Assembly: GCA_015064625.1 (NCBI GenBank)
Contig: SVRW01000004.1
Span: forward strand, 37,861 to 101,860
Direction: 5' to 3'
Source: Oscillospiraceae bacterium
GTDB lineage: Bacteria; Bacillota; Clostridia; Oscillospirales; CAG-382
DNA length: 64,000 nt
Below, in pieces: positions 1 to 6,888 of the stretch. How positions within the stretch are numbered: position 1 is the first letter of the stretch; the number at the start of each line of letters is the position of its first letter. Made by a program: the position numbers and the translations under genes. Below the pieces are notes generated by a model. It was not told the origin of the DNA and did not search any database. It saw nothing but the letters and a program-made list of their open reading frames with translations.

Positions 1-170
1 GTTTTTTGAGCAATTTAGGCTGTAAAGTGGGATATAATCTTGATGGCGGAAAATCATCTGTAATGGTTTTTGGAGATAAAATATCAAACGAAAAATATCA
101 AGGCACTGGCAGAAGAATATCCGATATCGTTTTTGTAAAGGATATTTCGGAAGAAGCTTCCGTACAGTAA
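1..170 (+). CDS. Phosphodiester glycosidase family protein, C-terminal fragment (cut by window edge)
   Basis: Open frame entering from the left edge and ending with TAA at 168-170. It encodes the last 55 or so residues of a protein. The tail contains the YNLDGGKSSVMVFG segment that closes the NAGPA (phosphodiester glycosidase) fold, and it aligns well with the end of the next gene (YNLDGGRSSIMVFG), so the two are tandem paralogues 30 bp apart. The family includes the enzyme exposing mannose 6-phosphate in animals and secreted bacterial proteins of mostly unknown substrate. Only the C-terminus is visible, so signal peptide and length cannot be judged. Confidence 0.8.
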   Translation, partial: FLSNLGCKVGYNLDGGKSSVMVFGDKISNEKYQGTGRRISDIVFVKDISEEASVQ

Positions 171-199
171 ATCGAAATCACAGACCAAAAGAGGAAAAA

Positions 200-1258
200 A
201 TGAAAAGAAAATTCAACAAAAAACTTATTGTTAAAATTGTCATAGCGGACATACTGATTTTCGCTGTTTCAATTCTCACCTTTGCTTATTTTGACCACGT
301 CAGAAGCTGGGGACCAGATACACCTGTTGACGATATCAAGCCTCCCGTTTTCGGTGACGATTCGGAATACGTATCTTCATTGTTCGAAACGTCAAAGGAT
401 GAACCGTCTTCTGATTCAAACGAGGCTTCCACCGATTCTTCCGAAGAAACCCCCTCCGCTGATACTTCCGAAGATGAAAAGCCTGCCAACGATATATTTA
501 CAGACGGAGAAGTTATTTCAACCGAAACAGTATATAAAAGCAAATACGTCAGCGTTACTTTAAAAGAGATAAATTACAATAACAAGCTTTATATGGTTCA
601 AGACGTTTACGTTCAACGTATTGAAAGCCTTGCTGCAGGATTTGCAAAAGGTCTTAATCCAAGCTCAGGTGAAAAGTCCACCATATATCAGATGGTTGAA
701 CATTACAGAAACAGAGGATATAACATTGTTGCAGCAATAAACGGAGATTATTGCGGATACAACTCCAAAGGCGTTACAATAAGAAACGGTGTTCTTTACG
801 GAAGCGGAGTTGCTCAATTCGACGTTTGCATTATTTACAAAGATGGAACGATGGTAACAATGGCTCCCGAAGATTTCAACGCTAAAACCGAGCTTGAAAA
901 AGGTGCGTGGCACGTTTGGGATTTTGGTCCTCCCCTCCTTGATGAGAATGGAAAAGCATACAACTCTTTCAACTCCGATTATTCAAAAATTGCAAAATCA
1001 AATCCAAGAACTGCTATCGGATATTACGGCCCTGGACATTACTGCTTCGTTGTTGCAGGCGGCAGAGGTGAACAAGCTTACGGTGTTACAATGTCAGCTC
1101 TTGCCGATTTTATGGAATATCTTGAATGTGACGTTGCATACAACCTTGACGGTGGCCGTTCTTCTATAATGGTTTTCGGTGAAAACATCGTCAACGAAAA
1201 ATATCAAGACGTTAACAGAAACAACACTGATATGATATTCATTCAGGACTTTTCTTGA
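200..1258 (+). CDS. Membrane-anchored phosphodiester glycosidase (NAGPA-domain) protein
   Basis: 352 residues. Residues 8-29 form a hydrophobic N-terminal signal anchor. Residues 40-100 are a Ser/Asp/Glu/Pro-rich low-complexity linker, as is usual for exported Clostridia proteins. The NAGPA domain fills about residues 110-350, with NGDYCGYNSKGVTIRNG near 190, AGGRGEQAYGV near 285 and YNLDGGRSSIMVF near 316. Family members hydrolyse sugar phosphodiesters or related bonds; the substrate here is unknown, but the protein should act outside the cell. The start ATG follows a GAGG site. It is the second of a tandem pair and is followed at 17 bp by a small membrane protein gene. Confidence 0.85.
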   Translation: MKRKFNKKLIVKIVIADILIFAVSILTFAYFDHVRSWGPDTPVDDIKPPVFGDDSEYVSSLFETSKDEPSSDSNEASTDSSEETPSADTSEDEKPANDIFTDGEVISTETVYKSKYVSVTLKEINYNNKLYMVQDVYVQRIESLAAGFAKGLNPSSGEKSTIYQMVEHYRNRGYNIVAAINGDYCGYNSKGVTIRNGVLYGSGVAQFDVCIIYKDGTMVTMAPEDFNAKTELEKGAWHVWDFGPPLLDENGKAYNSFNSDYSKIAKSNPRTAIGYYGPGHYCFVVAGGRGEQAYGVTMSALADFMEYLECDVAYNLDGGRSSIMVFGENIVNEKYQDVNRNNTDMIFIQDFS

Positions 1259-1275
1259 TTTCAGGAGGATGAAAA

Positions 1276-1710
1276 ATGAAAAATAACCAAAAGATTCCAT
1301 TGCCTCTTTTTATCCTCGCCCTTGTTTGTGCAAACGGTGGAATAATAATCTGCCTTATGCATCTTGTTTTCCATTTTATCGATTCGGTAAACTTTGCAGT
1401 TGGATTTTTAGATAATAAATTTACTTTTATAGTAATGCTTATTGCGTCCATTCTTTCAGCTCTCGCATCAGTTTCCGTTATGATAATTCTTAACCGCAGA
1501 GAAAGTAAAAGCTACTTTTTCAGAAAAGTTGCTTTTATAAACTTCTGGATTTGTGTTATTAACATTCTTCTTCAAAGAAACGTTATTCTTCCAAATATGA
1601 TAGAAACTGTAACAAGAAATATGATCTGGTTTTTCGTGAGTATGTTCACGATTCTCACCTGCGTTTTCTGTGACGGACTTCTCGTTATGGAAGAAAATGA
1701 AGAAGAATAA
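1276..1710 (+). CDS. Small integral membrane protein, unknown function
   Basis: 144 residues with about four hydrophobic segments (roughly 9-30, 44-66, 76-96 and 110-132) and a short acidic C-terminus (MEENEEE). The ATG is preceded by AGGAGG at a good distance. It lies 17 bp after the NAGPA gene and 34 bp before an amidohydrolase gene, so it is probably co-transcribed with them. I do not recognise a family. Confidence 0.7.
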   Translation: MKNNQKIPLPLFILALVCANGGIIICLMHLVFHFIDSVNFAVGFLDNKFTFIVMLIASILSALASVSVMIILNRRESKSYFFRKVAFINFWICVINILLQRNVILPNMIETVTRNMIWFFVSMFTILTCVFCDGLLVMEENEEE

Positions 1711-1744
1711 ACAGAAAAATTTTACCATTCACTAAGAGATTTAT

Positions 1745-2545
1745 ATGATAATAGATTTTCATACCCATATTTTTCCCGATTCGTTAGCACCGAGAGCTAT
1801 TGAAACCCTTGCAAAAAGAAGCGCACTTGTACCGTACACAGATGGCACAGCAAAATGCACGTTAAAAAAAATGGATGAGTTTTCAGTAGATAAATCGGTT
1901 TGTCTTAATATAGCAACAAAACCTACACAGCAAAGAAAAATAAACGATTTTATGAAGGATATAATGAATTCTTCATATGGTGAAAGGCTTATTCCTTTCG
2001 GCACAGTTCATCCCGATGCAACAGACGCTCTTGACGAAATACAGTATATCAAGGATTCATCCATCAAGGGAATAAAGCTTCATCCCGATTATCAGAATTT
2101 CTATGCTGATGATAAAAAAATGGACGGTATTTATGACGTTGCTTCGCAATTAGACCTTCCTATTATTTTTCACGCAGGCTACGATATCGGAATGGGTTGT
2201 CCCATACATTGCACTCCTCTTATGATAAAGAAGATTGCAAAACGTTTCCCAAAGCTTACGGTTATAGCAGCACATTTTGGCGGGAACGGAATGTGGAACG
2301 ATGCGTTGGAACTAACGTCGGAATTGGAAAACGTTTATTATGACACGGCTTTCCCATGGAATCTTGATAAAATCACCGCCAAAAAGCTTATTTCCAAAAA
2401 AGGTGCGGATAAAATTCTGTTTGCAAGTGATTGCCCTTGGGATTCTCCAAAACGAATTATTGATTTCATTGATTCTCTTCAGATTTCGTCAAAGGAAAAA
2501 GAACTTATATTTGCAGAAAACGCGAAAAATTTGTTAAACCTCTGA
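1745..2545 (+). CDS. Amidohydrolase-family metal-dependent hydrolase
   Basis: 266 residues with the TIM-barrel amidohydrolase pattern. An HTH metal pair is at residues 6-8, followed by GIKLHPDYQ near 117, FHAGYD near 143, AAHFGG near 177 and FASDCPWDSP near 226, whose Asp would be the catalytic or metal residue. The family (amidohydrolase_2) includes decarboxylases and lactone or amide hydrolases, so the substrate cannot be named. Length is normal. It is the last gene before the rpmB promoter. Confidence 0.8.
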   Translation: MIIDFHTHIFPDSLAPRAIETLAKRSALVPYTDGTAKCTLKKMDEFSVDKSVCLNIATKPTQQRKINDFMKDIMNSSYGERLIPFGTVHPDATDALDEIQYIKDSSIKGIKLHPDYQNFYADDKKMDGIYDVASQLDLPIIFHAGYDIGMGCPIHCTPLMIKKIAKRFPKLTVIAAHFGGNGMWNDALELTSELENVYYDTAFPWNLDKITAKKLISKKGADKILFASDCPWDSPKRIIDFIDSLQISSKEKELIFAENAKNLLNL

Positions 2546-2605
2546 TTTTAACAGAGAAAAACAAAAAAATATATAAAAATTAACAAAGTTATTTGCAAAA
2601 AACTC

Positions 2606-2636
2606 TTGACAAAAATTTCTTTTTGTACTATATTAT
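2606..2636 (+). promoter_or_regulatory. rpmB promoter
   Basis: TTGACA at 2606-2611, 17-bp spacer, TATATT at 2629-2634. The transcript would have a leader of about 100 nt before rpmB. That leader holds a GCGGGC/GTCCGC pairing (about 2645-2692) that could be a structured ribosomal-protein leader; this part is weak. Confidence 0.75.
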
Positions 2637-2744
2637 ATGGGTATGCGGGCGACAGTTCTGAAAATATGCTCCATGAATTTTTCAAGTCCGCTTTATAGAT
2701 TTGTTATTAAAAAATATTTGTAAAAAAATCGGGAGGTAGTTCTC

Positions 2745-2933
2745 ATGGCAAAATGTCAATTTTGCGACAAAGGCGTTACCTTTGGTCACAACGTTTCTCA
2801 CTCTAACAGAAAGACAAGCAGAACCTGGAAGCCCAACATCAGAAAAGTAAAGGCTAACATCAACGGCGGTACAAAAACAGTTTATATCTGTTCACGTTGC
2901 CTTCGTTCAGGTAAGGTTCAGAGAGCTGTTTAA
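2745..2933 (+). CDS. rpmB: 50S ribosomal protein L28
   Basis: 62 residues, normal for bacterial L28. The N-terminus MAKCQFCDKGVTFGHNVSHS and the C-terminal VYICSRCLRSGKVQRAV are characteristic. Two CxxC pairs (C4/C7 and C49/C52) mark the zinc-binding C+ form of L28. The ATG follows GGGAGGT. It is monocistronic, with its own promoter upstream and a strong terminator immediately downstream. It is a structural protein of the large ribosomal subunit. Confidence 0.97.
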   Translation: MAKCQFCDKGVTFGHNVSHSNRKTSRTWKPNIRKVKANINGGTKTVYICSRCLRSGKVQRAV

Positions 2934-2950
2934 AAACTGTTTTAAAAAAA

Positions 2951-2996
2951 GAAAAATGCTGCTTGGTTATTCCAATGACAGCATTTTCTTTTTTTT
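2951..2996 (+). terminator. rpmB rho-independent terminator
   Basis: GAAAAATGCTG (2951-2961) pairs with CAGCATTTTC (2979-2988) and is followed by a run of T to 2996. Confidence 0.9.
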
Positions 2997-3061
2997 ACGG
3001 ATAAATTCAGATATTCTGTTTATCAGCTCAAGCGCAAAACAGCCTTATAGTACTCTTGTTT

Positions 3062-3598
3062 TCAACTTCGCTCAATAAACCAGCTTTCAGGTCTACCACA
3101 AAGAGGACAACGTTGAGGTGGAGATTCACCTTCGGCTGAATATCCGCAATTATAGCACATCCATACAGTTGAACAATTATTTGACGTAAACATATCGTCA
3201 TCAACAAGACGTCTGTGCGTTTGCGAGAAAGTGTCTGCATGATTTTTTTCAATTTGTGCAGTATTTAGAAACTTCTCGCCCAATCCATCATAACCTTCAT
3301 TTTCTGCATCCCTTGCATATAAACGATAATTATGCTCTCCAGAATTTTCATCAGCTATGGAATTTTGCAGATTTTCATTAAGGCTCCCCATCATTCCAAG
3401 CTCACCCATCCACATCTTTGCATGTGCAAGCTCGTTATTTGCAGCGATTCTGTAACAATTAGCTATCTGTGGATATCCCATTCTTTCCGCTTCGTTTCCC
3501 CAAAGCATGTATTTAACGTGGCTTAAAGCTTCATCTGAAAGAGCTGTTTCAAGATTTTTTTTTGTTTGAGAATTGCCGTATTTTTTCATATCTTTCAT
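3062..3598 (-). CDS. rbr: Rubrerythrin
   Basis: 178 residues. The N-terminal part (1-145) is a ferritin-like diiron four-helix domain, with glutamate/histidine motifs such as ANNELAHAKMW near 52 and QIEKNHADTF near 117. The C-terminal part (150-178) is a rubredoxin-like iron site, CYNCGY then CPLCGRPESWF. Rubrerythrins reduce hydrogen peroxide in anaerobes using electrons from rubredoxin or NADH. The start follows AAAGGAG. It lies downstream of an acetyltransferase gene on the same strand, with a weak hairpin between them. Confidence 0.93.
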   Translation of the reverse strand: MKDMKKYGNSQTKKNLETALSDEALSHVKYMLWGNEAERMGYPQIANCYRIAANNELAHAKMWMGELGMMGSLNENLQNSIADENSGEHNYRLYARDAENEGYDGLGEKFLNTAQIEKNHADTFSQTHRRLVDDDMFTSNNCSTVWMCYNCGYSAEGESPPQRCPLCGRPESWFIERS

Positions 3599-3625
3599 AA
3601 ACCTATCTCCTTTTTATCATCCCTT

Positions 3626-3649
3626 AAAAATGGGAAAAGGGTTTCCCCT
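3626..3649 (-). terminator. Weak hairpin between acetyltransferase and rubrerythrin genes
   Basis: On the minus strand GGGGAAA, a three-base loop, then TTTTCCC followed by ATTTTTA. It may be a terminator for the upstream gene or part of the rubrerythrin leader. Confidence 0.4.
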
Positions 3650-3684
3650 TCAGTATTTAAGTTTATGCAATAAATAAAAAAAGG

Positions 3685-4269
3685 TCAAAGACAAATCCTT
3701 CGCTCATATTCAGGCTTCAAAATAGAATACGTATGAACCGTGGCATATTTTCCTTTGATAAGCTGACATTCCCTACCTGTACCCTCGTATATAAATCCTA
3801 CAGATTCGGCTAATTTTACAGACGAAATATTTCCCTCCATTATTCTGACAAAAAGCCTGTGAAAATCCATATCTATAAACGCTACCTTCATAACTGCGCT
3901 TAATGCTTCCTTCATCAGACCTTTACCCCAATATTCAGGTGACAGAACGTATCCAAGCTCTGCAGCGTTATTGTATTCATCAACCGAGGTGAACCCGCAA
4001 GTACCTATAAAACGTCCGTCCATCTTATGATTCAATCCCCAATCGGGCGCTAATCCCCGTTTATATTGGTTCATATGGAATTCTATTACTCCTCTTGTTT
4101 CCAATAAATTGAAATGTGGAGTCCAAACAAGATATTCGGACGTTTTATCCAACGATGCATATCTGTTCATATCATAAAGATTATCCATGGATATTTTTTT
4201 TAAAACAAGTCTTGGCGTCTCTATGGAAGGTAAGGACGAAAAAATCTTTTTAGCATTTGAATTCATCAT
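3685..4269 (-). CDS. GNAT acetyltransferase (RimJ/RimL-like)
   Basis: About 194 residues from the ATG pair at 4264-4269, which sits just after AAGGGG; the frame is open further upstream but without a ribosome site. It contains ETPRLVLKKI near the start, the acceptor and CoA-binding region GYVLSPEYWGKGLMKEAL, and VKLAESVGFIYEGT near the C-terminus, all typical of RimJ/RimL-type N-acetyltransferases that modify protein N-termini or small amines. The substrate is unknown. Confidence 0.85.
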   Translation of the reverse strand: MMNSNAKKIFSSLPSIETPRLVLKKISMDNLYDMNRYASLDKTSEYLVWTPHFNLLETRGVIEFHMNQYKRGLAPDWGLNHKMDGRFIGTCGFTSVDEYNNAAELGYVLSPEYWGKGLMKEALSAVMKVAFIDMDFHRLFVRIMEGNISSVKLAESVGFIYEGTGRECQLIKGKYATVHTYSILKPEYERRICL

Positions 4270-4413
4270 CAATCCCCTTGAAAATATAAGTAATCTACAA
4301 CATATTATACATATTTTTTCCGTATTATCAAGTCTTATTTGAATACTCAAATCTGAAGGTTTTAAAAAGCGGTATAAAAATATGTTTCTTTTGTTAAAAA
4401 GAGTATTTTTCTC

Positions 4414-4442
4414 TTGACATCCGACAAAGAATGTTGTATTAT
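4414..4442 (+). promoter_or_regulatory. Promoter of the substrate-binding lipoprotein gene
   Basis: TTGACA at 4414-4419, 17-bp spacer, TATTAT at 4437-4442. An upstream ATG at 4431 lies inside this promoter, so it cannot be the start of the downstream gene. Confidence 0.8.
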
Positions 4443-4449
4443 ATCATAT

Positions 4450-4471
4450 GTGTACTTGCGTCAAAGTACAC
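4450..4471 (+). promoter_or_regulatory. Inverted repeat at the transcription start
   Basis: GTGTACTT, six bases, AAGTACAC: a perfect 8-bp inverted repeat that starts 8 bp after the -10 box. It could be an operator for a dimeric repressor or a 5' hairpin in the mRNA. Confidence 0.55.
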
Positions 4472-4502
4472 AAATTCCTATTTGTTACGGGAGGATAATA
4501 TT

Positions 4503-6809
4503 TTGAAAAAAATCGGCTTTAAAACAATCCTTACGAAGTCACTTGCCGCTTTGCTTGTTGCATTGATGTTTGTGCCTTCTCTTGCATCCTGTAGTGAGGA
4601 GCAAGATATTCAGGACACAATAATCCCCGTTTATACATTTTACGGTATAAAGGGTGAAGGAACTACCGACGAAGCAATAAGAGCGGTTGAACTCGCAATT
4701 AACCGTATACTTATTTCAAGATATACCTTAGCTGTCGATCTCCGCCTTTTCTCCGAAGCTGAATATGAAGAAGCTTTGATGTCAGCCATGGAAGACGTTG
4801 AAAAATATGAAAAAGGTGAATATTCTTCCGAAGAATCTTTAGAATCAGGTGATGACGATCCTTATACATATACAGAGGATAAAATCATATCAATGCTCGA
4901 AAACGGCAAAGATTTTAAATTGAAAGCACCACGTGTTGACGTTGTTCTCTGTAAGGATTCAAAGCATTATTTTGATCTTGCAAACTCCAAAAAGCTTGTT
5001 GCTATTGATACGACTCTCGAAAACGAAGGTAAGGTTCTTTCCGAATATATCCACCCCACACTTTTCTCCCTCGCAAAAATTGGCAGAAAAACCTATGGTG
5101 TTCCTAACAACGTCGCTTTAGGTGAATACGAGTACATTGTTTTCAACAAGGAATACCTTGAAAAGCACAAATACGACTATACAACTATGAAAACGCTTGA
5201 AGATCTTGAGGATTATCTTGAGCTCATCAAAACCGAAGATAAAGACGTTGTTCCCCTTCTCAAAGCAGGAACTCCCGCAACGTATGAATATTTGTTCGGT
5301 GACAATTCTCCATTTTATATCAATCCCGCAACAACAACATCGGGAGAAGCAACAGGAAGACTTTACGGAACGTTTGATACATCGCTTTTTGCATACATTA
5401 TTGAAGACTACGCAACTCTTATTGGTAAATATAATTCTCTTGGATATCTTCCCAAGGATGGTGACAGCGGCAAGGATTTTGCAGTAACTTTCATTAAAGG
5501 TACTCCAGCTGATATCAAAGCCCTTGAAGAAAAAACAGGAAAAAAATTCGAATATGCCGTTTACAAAAATCCCGTTGCAACAACTGAATCTTTAGGCACT
5601 GTTTATTCTATTTCTTCCAGCGTTTCTGATACTGAAGTTACAACAATTATTGATATTATAGTTGCAATGTTCACTGATGAGAAGATTAAAAACTATTTCT
5701 ATCATGGTGTTCAGGGCGAACATTATATACTCGACGATGACGAAAGAGTACAGCCTATTAAAAATGAGTCAACAGGCAACTTTGATTATGTGATGTCAAA
5801 TGAATACACAGGTAACGTTTATCTTGCAGCTCTCAAGCAGGGTGAAAACGAAAGCACGAACGATTATATCAAACAGATAAATCTTGCTGCTAAGCTTTCC
5901 CTCACCTCGGGTTTCTCATACGTTCCCAAAACATACACAGTCGGTGACAAGACCCTCACCGAACCCAACTACGTAGAAATAATGCAGGAAGCTTTTGGTG
6001 ATGCTGTACACAAGCTTTCAACAGGTGCTTACGGATTCATTGATTACGATGAATTTAAAGTTACCATAGAAGCTGACCTCAAAGCTTATGCGGAAAAAAT
6101 AATTTCTGCTGAGTACGCACAAAAGCTTGTTGACAAACATCTTGAGAAGAATGATGAATATCTCAAATCCAAAGAATTTTTGGATCAGGTCAGAAAAGAA
6201 GCTACAGATCTTGTTAACGAAGGCATGATTACAAACGCAAAAACCGCTTTAAAAAATGAATTCACAAAAGTGGTAAAGGAAGAAATGCCTGACGCTACAG
6301 CTGAAGAAATTGATGCAGCTGTTGCATCACGTATAACGGATGAGGCTATTGAAGACTATATCAGCAAAAACTTCTCACAAGAAGAAAAGGAAACTCTTAT
6401 TTCCAACCGAATGAACATACTTATCAACAATGTATCAGCAAGTATTTCAAAGGATTATAAAGAATCTGCTGAATATAAAAATGCTGTTGCCAAGTACACT
6501 ACTTCTTCTGAATACGCTTCAGCCGTTGCAGAGTATATCGCAACCAAAGGCAATGATTACGTTGAAAAAGAATTCATTATGGCTATTGAGAATCAAATAA
6601 TCGCTGAGACCGAATCTCTGCAGGAGAAAGCCGTGGAAGCTGTTGAACTCGCTATTAAAAACTTCAACAAAGAAGCTTCCAAAGCTTTCGATTGGACACC
6701 CGCAGAAGCATCAAAAAATCTTGATGTAAATTCATATTCCGATTTCTTTGAAAAAAGAGTTGAAGCTCAGTATTATGTTGTATATACAGATCCCGACGCC
6801 AAGAAATAA
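4503..6809 (+). CDS. Large extracellular substrate-binding lipoprotein
   Basis: 768 residues starting at TTG 4503, eight bases after GGGAGG (4489-4494). The lipoprotein signal ends in LASC with Cys30. The first 450 residues or so resemble an ABC-transporter solute-binding fold (RKTYGVPNNVALGEYEYIVFNKEYLEKH near 200, then a long domain of the family 1 type). The C-terminal 300 residues are Glu/Lys/Ala-rich and predicted helical, with many IISAEYAQKLVDK-like stretches, an extension not usual for solute-binding proteins. No permease or ATPase gene is next to it. The ligand is unknown. Confidence 0.75.
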   Translation: MKKIGFKTILTKSLAALLVALMFVPSLASCSEEQDIQDTIIPVYTFYGIKGEGTTDEAIRAVELAINRILISRYTLAVDLRLFSEAEYEEALMSAMEDVEKYEKGEYSSEESLESGDDDPYTYTEDKIISMLENGKDFKLKAPRVDVVLCKDSKHYFDLANSKKLVAIDTTLENEGKVLSEYIHPTLFSLAKIGRKTYGVPNNVALGEYEYIVFNKEYLEKHKYDYTTMKTLEDLEDYLELIKTEDKDVVPLLKAGTPATYEYLFGDNSPFYINPATTTSGEATGRLYGTFDTSLFAYIIEDYATLIGKYNSLGYLPKDGDSGKDFAVTFIKGTPADIKALEEKTGKKFEYAVYKNPVATTESLGTVYSISSSVSDTEVTTIIDIIVAMFTDEKIKNYFYHGVQGEHYILDDDERVQPIKNESTGNFDYVMSNEYTGNVYLAALKQGENESTNDYIKQINLAAKLSLTSGFSYVPKTYTVGDKTLTEPNYVEIMQEAFGDAVHKLSTGAYGFIDYDEFKVTIEADLKAYAEKIISAEYAQKLVDKHLEKNDEYLKSKEFLDQVRKEATDLVNEGMITNAKTALKNEFTKVVKEEMPDATAEEIDAAVASRITDEAIEDYISKNFSQEEKETLISNRMNILINNVSASISKDYKESAEYKNAVAKYTTSSEYASAVAEYIATKGNDYVEKEFIMAIENQIIAETESLQEKAVEAVELAIKNFNKEASKAFDWTPAEASKNLDVNSYSDFFEKRVEAQYYVVYTDPDAKK

Positions 6810-6822
6810 TATTTAATTTACA

Positions 6823-6863
6823 AACGGGACAGCTGATAACTCGGTTGTCCCGTTACATTTTTG
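6823..6863 (+). terminator. Terminator after the substrate-binding lipoprotein gene
   Basis: AACGGGACA (6823-6831) pairs with TGTCCCGTT (6846-6854), followed by a T-rich tract. Confidence 0.75.
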
Positions 6864-6888
6864 ACAATATAAAAGAAACAGAGAATTG

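Noticed and set aside
4431..4503. ATG start at 4431 for the solute-binding lipoprotein
   Set aside because: It falls between the -35 and -10 boxes of its own promoter; the TTG at 4503 has a ribosome site and makes a proper lipoprotein signal.
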